Source of the DNA: Rubrivivax gelatinosus
GTDB taxonomy: Bacteria; Pseudomonadota; Gammaproteobacteria; Burkholderiales; Burkholderiaceae_C
Assembly: GCF_004340905.1 (NCBI RefSeq)
Contig: NZ_SLXD01000011.1
Location: forward strand, 62,001 to 126,000
Direction: 5' to 3'
DNA: 64,000 bases
Numbering within the stretch: position 1 is the stretch's first letter; each line of letters begins with the position of its first letter. The position numbers and the translations under genes were made by a program. Under the pieces are notes generated by a model. That model was not told the DNA's origin, did no database searches, and saw only the letters and a program-made list of their open reading frames with translations. This document shows positions 53,866-61,801 of this stretch, one piece after another.

Positions 53866-54651
53866 TCACAGCCCGGTGGAGCGCCGCACCGCGGCGAAGT
53901 ACGGCCCGTAGCCGACGTGGCGCAGCGCCTTCAGCCACAGCGTGAATCGGCGCGGGAAGTGGATCTCGAAGTCGCCGCGCGCCCAGCCGCGCAGCATGGC
54001 CTCGGCGGCTTCGTCGGGGGTCAGCAGCGCCGGCATGCGGAAACCGTTCTTGGCCGTCAGCGGCGTCTCGACGAAACCCGGGTTGACGATGGACACGCCG
54101 ACGCTGGCCGGGTGCAGGTCCAGGTACAGCGTCTCGGCGAGGTTGATCAGCGCCGCCTTCGTCGGCCCGTAGGCCAGCGACTGCGGCAGGCCGCGATAGC
54201 CGGCGACGCTGCCGACCAGGCTCAGGTGCGCGCCCTGGCCCGCGGCGGCGCGGGCACGCATCGCCGGCAGCAGCGCGTCCAGCCAGTGCAGCGCGCCGAC
54301 GTAGTTGACCTGCACGTGGTGCAGCGCGAGGTCCAGGTCGAAGGCGGTGGCGCGCATCGGCGTGTAGGTGCCGGCACAGTACAGCGCCAGGTCCGGCGTG
54401 CCGCTCTGTGCGATCACCTGCCTGGCGGCGGCCTGCACCGCGGCGCGGTCGGTCACGTTCAGCGGCAGGGCGACACTGCCCGGATGGGCGGCGACGAAAC
54501 GCGCCAGCGCGTCGGCGTCGCGCGCCGAGACGGTGACACGCGCACCCAGCGCGTGCAGCCGCGAGGCCGTGGCGCGGCCGATGCCGGTGGAGGCGCCGAC
54601 CAGCCAGGCGCTGCGGCCCTGCCAGTCGCGCAGCGGAGGGTTCAGGGGCAT
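53866..54651 (-). CDS. Short-chain dehydrogenase/reductase
   Basis: A 261-residue classical SDR: cofactor motif LVGASTGIGRATASRL, the NAG-like motif as LYCAGTYTP, catalytic Ser in LVGSVAGYRG, Tyr-x-x-x-Lys as YGPTKAALINLAE, and IVNPGFVETPLT. The Arg at the end of strand 2 (VSARD) favours NADP(H). It is the conserved SDR of fatty-acid modification clusters, and its substrate is unknown. It follows the DUF3833 gene after five bases. Confidence 0.9.
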   Translation of the reverse strand: MPLNPPLRDWQGRSAWLVGASTGIGRATASRLHALGARVTVSARDADALARFVAAHPGSVALPLNVTDRAAVQAAARQVIAQSGTPDLALYCAGTYTPMRATAFDLDLALHHVQVNYVGALHWLDALLPAMRARAAAGQGAHLSLVGSVAGYRGLPQSLAYGPTKAALINLAETLYLDLHPASVGVSIVNPGFVETPLTAKNGFRMPALLTPDEAAEAMLRGWARGDFEIHFPRRFTLWLKALRHVGYGPYFAAVRRSTGL

Positions 54652-54656
54652 GGTGT

Positions 54657-55184
54657 TCAGCGTTTGTGGAAGGCGAGCGTGACCTCGCCCAGGCGCACGC
54701 CGAACTTGCTCATCTCGGCCTTGTTCAGCATGACCTTGTCGTCCATCTGGAACATCCAGTCGTCGAACTGGACCTCGTAGACGCTGCCGTCGACCGGCAG
54801 CTTCAGCGTGTAGCGCCAGTTCAGCGCGTTGCCGGCGGCCGTGCCCTGGGCGACGCCGACGACGTCGTCGGCGCGGCCCTCGTAGCGCCCGCCGCCCAGC
54901 GACTTGAGCTTCCAGACGCGGCGCTCGGTCTTGCCGTCGCTGTAGGTGAAACGTTCGTCGAGCACGCCGTCGTCGCCGGTCCAGGTGCCGGTCATCTGCA
55001 CCGTGAAGCGGCGCACGACCTTGCCCGAACGGTCGCTGAAGATGCCGTGCGCCGTCATCTCGCCGTCGAAGAAGGTCTTCAGGTCGAGCTTCGGGGTCTC
55101 GGCGGCGTAGTCGGCGGGCGTCGGGCCGGCGCAGCCGGCCAGTGCCGCCGCGGCGGCCAGCCCGAGCAGCAGGCGTCGGTTCAT
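54657..55184 (-). CDS. DUF3833 lipoprotein
   Basis: A 175-residue lipoprotein: signal MNRRLLLGLAAAAALAGC with lipobox Cys18, then YAAETPKLDLKTFFDGEMTAHGIF, DRSGKVVRRFTVQMTGTW and NWRYTLKLPVDGSVYEVQFDDWMF, as in DUF3833 (lipocalin-like). These proteins occur beside Cfa-type methyltransferases and may bind a lipid product. Start ATG 55184 overlaps the MFS stop by four bases. Confidence 0.87.
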   Translation of the reverse strand: MNRRLLLGLAAAAALAGCAGPTPADYAAETPKLDLKTFFDGEMTAHGIFSDRSGKVVRRFTVQMTGTWTGDDGVLDERFTYSDGKTERRVWKLKSLGGGRYEGRADDVVGVAQGTAAGNALNWRYTLKLPVDGSVYEVQFDDWMFQMDDKVMLNKAEMSKFGVRLGEVTLAFHKR

Positions 55185-56479
55185 CGTGGGTTCTCCTCGT
55201 CGAGTCGGTGCCGCCAGCGCCACAGCAGCACGGCGGCGGCGGTCTTCAGCACACAGGGCAGCAGGCAGTAGGCGGCGGTGAGCGCCGCCAGCGCCTGGGG
55301 TTCACGGGCGCCGGGCGCGTAGCCCAGCAGCCCGAGCAGCGGCAGCGCCAGCCCGGCGGCCAGCGCCAGGTTGAGCTTGGTGGCCAGGTTCCACCAGCCG
55401 AAGTACGCGCCTTCGCCGCCGCCGTGCCCGGCGCGGCGCACGATGCCGGCGAGCAGCGCGCCGGGCAGCGCCAGGTCGGCGCCGAGCGCCACGCCGCTGG
55501 CGATGCAGACCGCGGCGAAGCCGGCGGTGTCGCCCTCGCCCAGCGTCGCCGCCCAGACGAAGGCCGCGACGGCCAGCGCCATGCCGGCCAGCCAGGCGCC
55601 GGCCAGGCCCAGACGCGGCACGAGCCGCACCCACAGCGGCATCGCCAGCGCCCCGGCGGCGAAGTAGGCGGCCAGGAACACCGGCTCCCAGGCCGGTGCC
55701 TGCAGCCGGTCGCGCACGAAGAACAGCACCAGCGTCGCCGGCACCGCGCTGGCGATGCCGTTGACGAGGAAGACGGCGAGCAGGCGGCGGAAGGCCGGTG
55801 TCGCCAGCGGGGCGCGCCACTCGACCCGGGCCGCGGCCGGCGTCGCCTCGGCGCGCGGCGCGCCGGCCAGCAGCACGAGGCCGACCACCAGCGTGACGGC
55901 GAAGACGGCGCTGGTGGCCGGCAGCCCGGCCGTCGACGGCAGCACGCTGGCCACCAGCACGCCGGCCAGCGCCAGGCCTTCGCGCCAGGAGACGATGCGC
56001 GCGCGCACCGCGGCGTCGCCGCCCAGCCGCGCACCCCAGGCCTGGTGCAGCACCGAGAGCAGGCTGTAGGCCAGGTAGGCGGCGACGAGCAGTGCCGCGC
56101 ACCAGGCCAGCAGCGCCGTGCCGCCGGTCACCGGCGGGAAGAACAGGCCGTGGAAGGCCGCCGCCAGCAGCACCGCCGCTGCCGAGGCGACGGCCAGCAG
56201 CCGCGCCGGCGAGCCGGTGAACAAACGGTCGACGAGGCGGCCCAGCGCCGGGTCGATGACGGCGTCGAGCCCGCGCACGGCCAGAAGCAGCGCCCCCAGC
56301 GTCGCCAGCGGCACGCCGTACGTGGCAGCGTAGTGCGGCGGCAGCAGCACGTACAGCGGCAGCGCGACGAAGGCCAGCGGCAGGCCCAGCGCGCCATAAC
56401 GCAGGCCGTCGCCGAGGCCGCCGCGCCAGCGCGGCGCCGCGGCTCCGGGCCCGCGTGCGTCCAGGCCCGCAGTGTTCAT
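55181..56479 (-). CDS. MFS transporter, GPH (sugar:cation symporter)-like
   Basis: A 432-residue protein with about 12 hydrophobic segments. The start RYGALGLPLAFVALPLYVLLPPHYA and the segments DAVIDPALGRLVDR and SWREGLALAGVLVASVLP are those of the glycoside-pentoside-hexuronide branch. This transporter regularly sits in Cfa/DUF3833 clusters, so a lipid-related cargo is more likely than a sugar (inference). ATG 56479 overlaps the chalcone-isomerase-like gene by four bases. Confidence 0.87.
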   Translation of the reverse strand: MNTAGLDARGPGAAAPRWRGGLGDGLRYGALGLPLAFVALPLYVLLPPHYAATYGVPLATLGALLLAVRGLDAVIDPALGRLVDRLFTGSPARLLAVASAAAVLLAAAFHGLFFPPVTGGTALLAWCAALLVAAYLAYSLLSVLHQAWGARLGGDAAVRARIVSWREGLALAGVLVASVLPSTAGLPATSAVFAVTLVVGLVLLAGAPRAEATPAAARVEWRAPLATPAFRRLLAVFLVNGIASAVPATLVLFFVRDRLQAPAWEPVFLAAYFAAGALAMPLWVRLVPRLGLAGAWLAGMALAVAAFVWAATLGEGDTAGFAAVCIASGVALGADLALPGALLAGIVRRAGHGGGEGAYFGWWNLATKLNLALAAGLALPLLGLLGYAPGAREPQALAALTAAYCLLPCVLKTAAAVLLWRWRHRLDEENPR

Positions 56480-57015
56480 GCCGTCTGCCCGAACAGTCGC
56501 GCGCGCAGCGTCGGCTGCGAGGTCTGCGGTGCCAGCCAGATGCCGAAGAAGCGGCGGCCGAACTCGGTGTCGTCGACCTCGCCCAGGCGGCGGCCGTTGG
56601 CGTAGAAACGCGTGCCGCCGTCGGTGCGGCGCACGCCGACCAGGCGGTCGCCGGGCTTCACGTCGGGGAACAGTGCCGCCATCGCCTGGCGCCAGCGCTG
56701 CGCCTGCGGCTCGGGCAGTTCGCCCTGGCGGCGCATTTCGTCCAGTGAGCGGGCGGCGATGTCCGAACCCTCGAAGGCGCGGGCGTAGCGGATCTCCAGC
56801 GCCAGCGGCGCGTCGGCCCAGCGTTCGGGCGTGAAGCCTTCGCCGACCCACAGCCGGGCGTCGTAGACGGCAAAACCCAGCACGCGCAGCCGGCCTTCGC
56901 CCTGCAGTGCCAGCGGCGCGTAGGCGGCAAGCTCGGGCGGCGCCGGCGTCCGGCCCGCGGCCGCGTACGCCGGGACCAGCGCGGCGGCGAGCAGGGCACG
57001 GCGGGCGTGGTCCAT
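56476..57015 (-). CDS. Exported chalcone-isomerase-like protein
   Basis: A 179-residue protein with a hydrophobic leader (ALLAAALVPAYAAAG). The core LRVLGFAVYDARLWVGEGF, LALEIRYARAFEGSDIAARSLDEMRRQG and DRLVGVRRTDGGTRFYANGRRLGEV ... FGRRFFGIWLAP matches the chalcone-isomerase-like family. The FFGIWL ending is diagnostic. Bacterial members bind fatty acids or lipids rather than flavonoids. It starts immediately after the cfa stop. Confidence 0.83.
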   Translation of the reverse strand: MDHARRALLAAALVPAYAAAGRTPAPPELAAYAPLALQGEGRLRVLGFAVYDARLWVGEGFTPERWADAPLALEIRYARAFEGSDIAARSLDEMRRQGELPEPQAQRWRQAMAALFPDVKPGDRLVGVRRTDGGTRFYANGRRLGEVDDTEFGRRFFGIWLAPQTSQPTLRARLFGQTA

Positions 57016-58239
57016 TCAGGCACGGCGCAGCGTGAACTGCACGACGTCGGTGTTGCCGGTGGCGAAGGCCGCCTCGCAGTACGCGAGGTAGAACTCCCAG
57101 ATGCGCACGAAACGCGTGTCGAAGCCCTGGCCGCGCACCGCGTTCTCGTTGGCCAGGAAGGCGACGCGCCAGCGGCGCAGCGTCTCGGCATAGTCGGCAC
57201 CGAAGGCGAGTTCGCCGACGACCTCCAGCCCCGCCTTGCGCGCCTCGGCGCGGAAGGCCGACGCGCTGGGCAGCAGGCCGCCGGGGAAGACGTACTGCTG
57301 GATGAAGTCGGTGGAACGCAGGTAACGCGCGAACAGGTCGTCGCGGATCGTGATCGACTGGATGCAGGCGCGGCCGCCGGGCTTGAGCCGGTCGCGCACG
57401 GTGCGGAAGTAGCTGCCCCAGTACTCGCGGCCGACGGCCTCGAACATCTCGATCGAGACCACGGCGTCGAAGGGGCCGTCCTGGATGTCGCGGTAGTCCT
57501 GCAGCCGCAGGTCGGCCCGGGTGCCCAGGCCCAGGCGCGTCAGGCGCTCGCGGGCATAGGCCAGCTGCTCGGTCGACAGCGTGACGCCGGTGACGCGGGC
57601 GCCGAACTCGTTGGTCGCGGCCTCGGCCACCGCGCCCCAGCCACAGCCGATCTCGAGCACGCGGTCGCCGGCACGCACGCCGCACTCGCGCAGCGCGCGC
57701 CGCACCTTGGCGCGCTGGGCCTCGGGCATGGGCTTGGCGGTGTCGCCGTCGAACCAGGCGCTCGAGTAGTTCATCGTCTCGTCGAGCCAGAGACGGTAGA
57801 ACGGGTTGCCCAGGTCGTAGTGGGCGTGGATGTTCTTGCGGCTGCCGCGGCGCGAGTTGCGGTTCAGCAGGTGCTTCAGGCGGTGCGCCAGCGAACCCCA
57901 CCAGCGGCCGTAGATCGCGTCCTCGACCGCGTCGCGGTTGGCGATGAACAGCCGCAGCAGCGCGACCACGTCGGGCGAGGTCCACTGGCCGTCGATGTAG
58001 GCTTCGGCGAAGCCGATGTCGCCGCTCTTCAGCGTCGCCGAGCAGACGTTCCAGTCGAGCAAACGCATCGACGCGCGCGGCTCGCCGTCGCGGCCGGTGC
58101 CGAAGTGGGCCAGGCTGCCGTCGGGCAGCTGCACGTCCAGCTGCCCGACGGCCAGCCGGCGCAGCAGGCGGAATACGGTGCGGGCCGCCGCGGGGGCGGA
58201 TTCGGGCAGGGCGAAGGCGTTGGCGGTCGTCGTCGTCAT
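57016..58239 (-). CDS. cfa: Cyclopropane/furan-type fatty-acid SAM methyltransferase
   Basis: A 407-residue CFAS-family enzyme that adds a methyl(ene) group from SAM to phospholipid acyl chains. SAM motif LEIGCGWGAVAEAA, the family's HYDLGNPFYRLWLDETMNYSSAWF, then SIEMFEAVGREYW and FIQQYVFPGGLLPS. The active-site cysteine region and C-terminal Tyr/Glu residues are present (VRIWEFYLAYCEAAF). Whether the product is a cyclopropane or a methylated precursor of furan fatty acids cannot be told from sequence. The FAD oxidoreductase and DUF1365 neighbours occur with both. It starts at ATG 58239. Confidence 0.93.
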   Translation of the reverse strand: MTTTTANAFALPESAPAAARTVFRLLRRLAVGQLDVQLPDGSLAHFGTGRDGEPRASMRLLDWNVCSATLKSGDIGFAEAYIDGQWTSPDVVALLRLFIANRDAVEDAIYGRWWGSLAHRLKHLLNRNSRRGSRKNIHAHYDLGNPFYRLWLDETMNYSSAWFDGDTAKPMPEAQRAKVRRALRECGVRAGDRVLEIGCGWGAVAEAATNEFGARVTGVTLSTEQLAYARERLTRLGLGTRADLRLQDYRDIQDGPFDAVVSIEMFEAVGREYWGSYFRTVRDRLKPGGRACIQSITIRDDLFARYLRSTDFIQQYVFPGGLLPSASAFRAEARKAGLEVVGELAFGADYAETLRRWRVAFLANENAVRGQGFDTRFVRIWEFYLAYCEAAFATGNTDVVQFTLRRA

Positions 58240-58253
58240 GGCGGTTCCTGGAA

Positions 58254-59015
58254 TCAGCGGGTCGTGAAGGCCCGGGGCGGCTCGGGCTTGCTGATGAACG
58301 GCACGCGCTTGAGCCACAGCTGCAGCGCCTGCCAGTGGATGCGCACGATGACGCCCAGGGACATCATCGGCATGCCGAAGAAGGCCGCGCGGGCGGCCTT
58401 CGCGGTCAGCGGGGCGAGGCGGCCGCTGACGCTCGTCAGCAGCAGCGGGCCCTCGTCGTCGTCGTGGTCGACACGCGCCACCGTGCGCTCGGCGGTGCGC
58501 AGGAAGCGGAAGCGGTAGCGGCCCTCGACACGGCAGAACGGCGAGACGTGGAAGACCTTGCGCGCGACGAGCTCGCGGCCCCAGCGCAGGTCCTCGCCGG
58601 CGAGCAGGTAGCAGTGGCGCTCGCCGAAGGTGTTGTTGACCTCGGCGACGATCGCCGCCAGCGAGCCGTCGCGGCGCTCGCAGTACCAGAAGCTCACCGG
58701 CTTGAAGACGTAGCCCAGCACGCGCGGGTAGGTGTGCAGCCAGATCTCGCCGTCGGCGTCGGCGATGCCTTCGGCGGCGAGCAGCTCCTCCAGCCAGGCG
58801 AGCGAGTCGGCGCGGCCGTCGCCGTGGTCGGCGTCGTGGAAGGCGACGAGGCCGAAGCGGTTGCGCCGCACCGCGGCCTCGGGCTGCGCCCGCAGCCGGC
58901 GCATCGGCAGCAGCATGAAGTAGGTCGGGTACTCGAAGGTGTGCCCGGCCGGCTTCAGGCGCCGGTGGCGCACGACACCGGTGCCCAGCAAGGCCTGCGG
59001 GGTGGCGCCGTCCAT
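58254..59015 (-). CDS. DUF1365 protein
   Basis: A 253-residue protein of the DUF1365 family: GVVRHRRLKPAGHTFEYPTYFMLLP, WLHTYPRVLGYVFKPVSFWYCERRDGS, EVNNTFGERHCYLL and KVFHVSPFCRVEGRYRFRF. DUF1365 always goes with the preceding FAD-protein and the Cfa-type methyltransferase and is thought to help modify acyl chains; its reaction is unknown. The ATG overlaps the FAD gene stop (ATGA) and cfa follows after 14 bases. Confidence 0.92.
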   Translation of the reverse strand: MDGATPQALLGTGVVRHRRLKPAGHTFEYPTYFMLLPMRRLRAQPEAAVRRNRFGLVAFHDADHGDGRADSLAWLEELLAAEGIADADGEIWLHTYPRVLGYVFKPVSFWYCERRDGSLAAIVAEVNNTFGERHCYLLAGEDLRWGRELVARKVFHVSPFCRVEGRYRFRFLRTAERTVARVDHDDDEGPLLLTSVSGRLAPLTAKAARAAFFGMPMMSLGVIVRIHWQALQLWLKRVPFISKPEPPRAFTTR

Positions 59016-60307
59016 CACGCCGCCTCTTGCAGCGCCGGGCGGCCGGCCTGCCAGTGCGCACGCAGCGAGCGCACCACGTCCAGCGCCGAGGCCAGGCCGT
59101 CCTCGTGGAAGCCGTAGCGTGTCCAGGCGCCGCAGAACCAGGTGCGGGCGCGGCCCTGCAGCGCCGGCACGCGGCGCTGGGCCTCGATCGCGGCGAGGTC
59201 GAACACCGGGTGCGCGTACTCGATCTCGCGGAACACGGTGCCCGGCGCGGGCTCGGTGACGGGGTTCAGCGAGACGATGACCGGCGTCGTCCAGGGCAGC
59301 GGCTGCAGCCGGTTGAGCAGGTAGTGCAGGCAGACACCGGCCTGTTCGCGGCCGCGGTCGGGCGAGCGCACGTAGTTCCACGAGGCCCAGGCCAGCTTGC
59401 GCCTGGGCAGCGCGGTGGCGTCGGCGTGCACGACGGCGCGGTTGGGCTGGTAGCGGATCGCGCCGAGCACGGCGCGCTCGTCGTCGCTGGCGTCGGCCAG
59501 CAGCGCCAGCGCCTGGTCGCTGTGGCAGGCGAGCACGACCTCGTCGAAACGCTCGGTGCCCGCCGGCGACGTGACGGCCACGCCCTCGGCGTCGCGACGG
59601 ATCGCGGACACCGGGCTCGAGATGCGCGCGTCGGCGATGCGCGGCAGCATCTTCTCGACGTAGTTCCGGGCGCCGCCCTTGACCGTGTGCCACTGCGGAC
59701 GGTCGTTCACCTGGATGAGCCCGTGGTTGTGGCAGAAGCGGATCATCGTCGCCACCGGGAAACGCAGCATCTGGTCGGTCGGGCAGGACCAGATGCAGCC
59801 GATCATCGGCAGGAAGTACCAGTCGCGGAAGTCGTTGCCGAAGCCGTGGCGGTCCAGGAACTCGCCGATCGGCTCGGCCAGCGCGTCCTCGGCCGCCGCC
59901 TCCGCGATCGCGGTCGCCAGGCGGTTGAAGCGCACGATCTCCGCGAGCATCTTCAGGAAACGCGGGCGCAGCAGGTTGCGGCGCTGGGCGAAGACCGTGT
60001 TCAGGTCCGAGCCGCTCCACTCGAGGTCGTGCTCGCGCGCCTGCACAGAGAACGACATGTCCGACGGCGCGGTCTCGACACCGAGCTCGGCGAACAGGCG
60101 CAGCAGGTTCGGGTAGGTGCGGTGGTTGAAGACCAGGAAGCCGGTGTCCACGCCGTGCGTGACGCCGTCGATGCGCAGGTCGATGGTGTTGGTGTGGCCA
60201 CCGAAGTAGTCGCCCGCCTCGAACAGCGTGACGCGCGCATCGGAGGACAGTTCGTAGGCTGCGGCCAGACCGGAGATCCCGGAGCCGACGACGGCGACGC
60301 GGCGCAT
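59015..60307 (-). CDS. FAD/NAD-binding oxidoreductase (amine-oxidase-like)
   Basis: A 430-residue flavoprotein with the dinucleotide motif VAVVGSGISGLAAAYEL ... LFEAGDYFGGHTNTIDL at the N-terminus, the NHRTYPNLLRLFAELG block and PIGEFLDRHGFGNDFRDWYFLPM. It belongs to the flavoprotein group that is always linked with DUF1365 and Cfa-type enzymes. Oxidation or desaturation of the acyl chain is inferred. Its ATG overlaps the TGA of the small upstream ORF (TGATG). Confidence 0.91.
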   Translation of the reverse strand: MRRVAVVGSGISGLAAAYELSSDARVTLFEAGDYFGGHTNTIDLRIDGVTHGVDTGFLVFNHRTYPNLLRLFAELGVETAPSDMSFSVQAREHDLEWSGSDLNTVFAQRRNLLRPRFLKMLAEIVRFNRLATAIAEAAAEDALAEPIGEFLDRHGFGNDFRDWYFLPMIGCIWSCPTDQMLRFPVATMIRFCHNHGLIQVNDRPQWHTVKGGARNYVEKMLPRIADARISSPVSAIRRDAEGVAVTSPAGTERFDEVVLACHSDQALALLADASDDERAVLGAIRYQPNRAVVHADATALPRRKLAWASWNYVRSPDRGREQAGVCLHYLLNRLQPLPWTTPVIVSLNPVTEPAPGTVFREIEYAHPVFDLAAIEAQRRVPALQGRARTWFCGAWTRYGFHEDGLASALDVVRSLRAHWQAGRPALQEAA

Positions 60308-60621
60308 CAGCGGCTCCCCACCGCGCCAGGCGCGTTCAGCGGGGCCTGGCCCCGGAGGGCCGGCGTACCGCGCGGGGCGGTACGTCGGGAAAGAAAGGCC
60401 GTCGTGCGGCGGCGCTGAGCGAACGAGGGAGGGAGGGAGGAGGAGGAGAAACGCTCAGGCTTGGCAGACAGGGAACCCGTGAGTCCGCACGACAGGAAAA
60501 CCGTGGCCGCGCTGGCGGCCTTCTTGCCCGCTGTGACCGGCGCCAGGGCGCAAAGTTCCGCAGCCGCGGCCTGCGGTGCTGGGCAGGAAACGATCCTGGG
60601 GATCGGCAAGGGCTTCGACAT
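60307..60621 (-). CDS. Small ORF at the head of the fatty-acid operon, unknown
   Basis: A 104-codon frame beginning at ATG 60621, preceded by GAGAGG at eight bases. It ends TGATG, overlapping the FAD gene start by one base, so it is placed for translational coupling. I do not recognise the product (MSKPLPIPRIVSCPAPQ, Ser/Pro/Arg-rich, no clear domain). Codon use is less GC3-biased than in its neighbours. It may be a real small protein, a leader frame that helps translate the FAD gene, or a chance frame. Confidence 0.4.
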   Translation of the reverse strand: MSKPLPIPRIVSCPAPQAAAAELCALAPVTAGKKAASAATVFLSCGLTGSLSAKPERFSSSSLPPSFAQRRRTTAFLSRRTAPRGTPALRGQAPLNAPGAVGSR

Positions 60622-60794
60622 CGTGTGAACCTCTCGGTATGCAACGCGACTATACAGTCATCTTTCGATGTCTGCAGTTCATCTCTTGGCTTTGACGAAG
60701 ACATGTCCTGTTCAAAACCGCGACTTGGACCTATATTAGGGCAGATTCAGAGAATTGGCATGTTTGTGTCCAGGACAAATACAAGGCGAGTGCG
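60622..60794. promoter_or_regulatory. Divergent promoter and operator region of CarH-like regulator and fatty-acid operon
   Basis: An AT-rich gap. Minus-strand promoter for the operon: TATAGT (60654-60649), 28 bases before ATG 60621. Plus-strand promoter for the regulator: TATATT (60732-60737). Two related boxes are TGTCCTGTTCA (60704-60714) and the perfect palindrome TGTCC-A-GGACA (60767-60777), 8 of 11 positions alike and 63 bases apart. The first lies about where the plus-strand -35 should be. They are the natural candidates for binding by the MerR-type protein encoded at 60795. Confidence 0.55.
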
Positions 60795-61733
60795 ATGAAT
60801 GACCGCAGTTCGGCCGACAAGCTGACGCTGTCCATCGCGGCTGTCGAGCGTGACACCGGCCTGAGCAAGGACACGCTGCGTGTGTGGGAGCGGCGTTACG
60901 GCTTCCCTTCGCCGGCGCGGGACTCGCAGGGCGAACGCGCCTACCCGCTGGAGCAGGTGGAGAAGCTCCGTCTCATCAAGCGCCTGCTCGATGCCGGCCA
61001 TCGGCCGGGCCGCATCGTCCCGATGCCGGCGAGCGAGCTCAACGAGCTCACCGCGTCCACCGTCGACCAGCCGCAGCGCAGTGCCGGGAACCCGGTGGTG
61101 GCGGCCGATCTGGAGCGTGCGCTGGACCTGTTGCGCAGCCACGATCCGGCCGGCCTGCGGCGCGAGCTCGGCCGCATGCTGGTGCGCCACGGCATCTCGC
61201 GTTTCGTCATCGATGTCGTCGCGCCGCTGAACACCGCGGTCGGCGACGCCTGGCTGCGCGGCCAGGTCGAGGTCTACGAGGAGCATCTCTACACCGAGAC
61301 CGTGCAGAGCCTGCTGCGCCAGGCGATCGCCTCGGTGCCGGAGCCGCTCGGCGGCGGTGCGCCGGCGGTGCTGCTGACCACCTTTCCCGGCGAGCCGCAC
61401 GGCCTGGGGCTGCTGATGTGCGAGACCCTGATGGCGATGGACGGCTGCCGCTGCGTCGCGCTGGGCACGCAGACGCCGCTGTGGGACGTGGTGCTCGCGG
61501 CGCGCAGCTACCGCGCCGACATCGTGGCGCTCAGCTTCTCCGGCTGCATGAGCCCCAACCAGGTGGTCGACGGCCTGAGCGAACTGCGCGAGAAGCTGCC
61601 CGCCGCCACCGAGCTGTGGGTGGGCGGCAGCGCGCCGGTGCTCTTCCGTCGCCGTGTCGACGGCGTGCTGCCGATCGAGGCGCTGGAGCACATCGGCATC
61701 GAACTGCGGCGCTGGCGCGACGCACGCGGCTGA
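60795..61733 (+). CDS. CarH/LitR-type MerR regulator with B12-binding domain
   Basis: A 312-residue light-sensor-type repressor. Residues 10-75 form a MerR HTH (LSIAAVERDTGLSKDTLRVWERRYG). Then come a helical bundle and a B12-binding Rossmann domain (about 188-305). Trp153, Glu163 and His164 form W-x9-EH, exactly as Trp131/Glu141/His142 of Thermus CarH. His202 in PGEPHGLGLLM is the lower cobalt ligand position, and the TPLWD and SFSGCMSP loops follow. AdoB12-loaded CarH tetramers repress in the dark and fall apart in light. Divergent from the fatty-acid operon, which is its likely target. ATG 60795. Confidence 0.88.
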   Translation: MNDRSSADKLTLSIAAVERDTGLSKDTLRVWERRYGFPSPARDSQGERAYPLEQVEKLRLIKRLLDAGHRPGRIVPMPASELNELTASTVDQPQRSAGNPVVAADLERALDLLRSHDPAGLRRELGRMLVRHGISRFVIDVVAPLNTAVGDAWLRGQVEVYEEHLYTETVQSLLRQAIASVPEPLGGGAPAVLLTTFPGEPHGLGLLMCETLMAMDGCRCVALGTQTPLWDVVLAARSYRADIVALSFSGCMSPNQVVDGLSELREKLPAATELWVGGSAPVLFRRRVDGVLPIEALEHIGIELRRWRDARG

Positions 61734-61768
61734 ACACCCCGCTGCGCACGCGGGAGGTCGGCGCTGCC

Positions 61769-61774
61769 TAGACT
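61769..61774 (+). promoter_or_regulatory. Putative -10 box of ferritin-like gene
   Basis: TAGACT lies 27 bases before ATG 61802, in the 68-base gap after the CarH-like gene. It suggests that the next gene has its own promoter. Confidence 0.35.
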
Positions 61775-61801
61775 GGGGCGTCCCGACACCTTTGGCCCGT
61801 C

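Noticed and set aside
57016-59061. Long N-terminal extension of the Cfa-type gene
   Set aside because: The Cfa domain starts at ATG 58239; before that the frame is the wrong frame of the DUF1365 gene.
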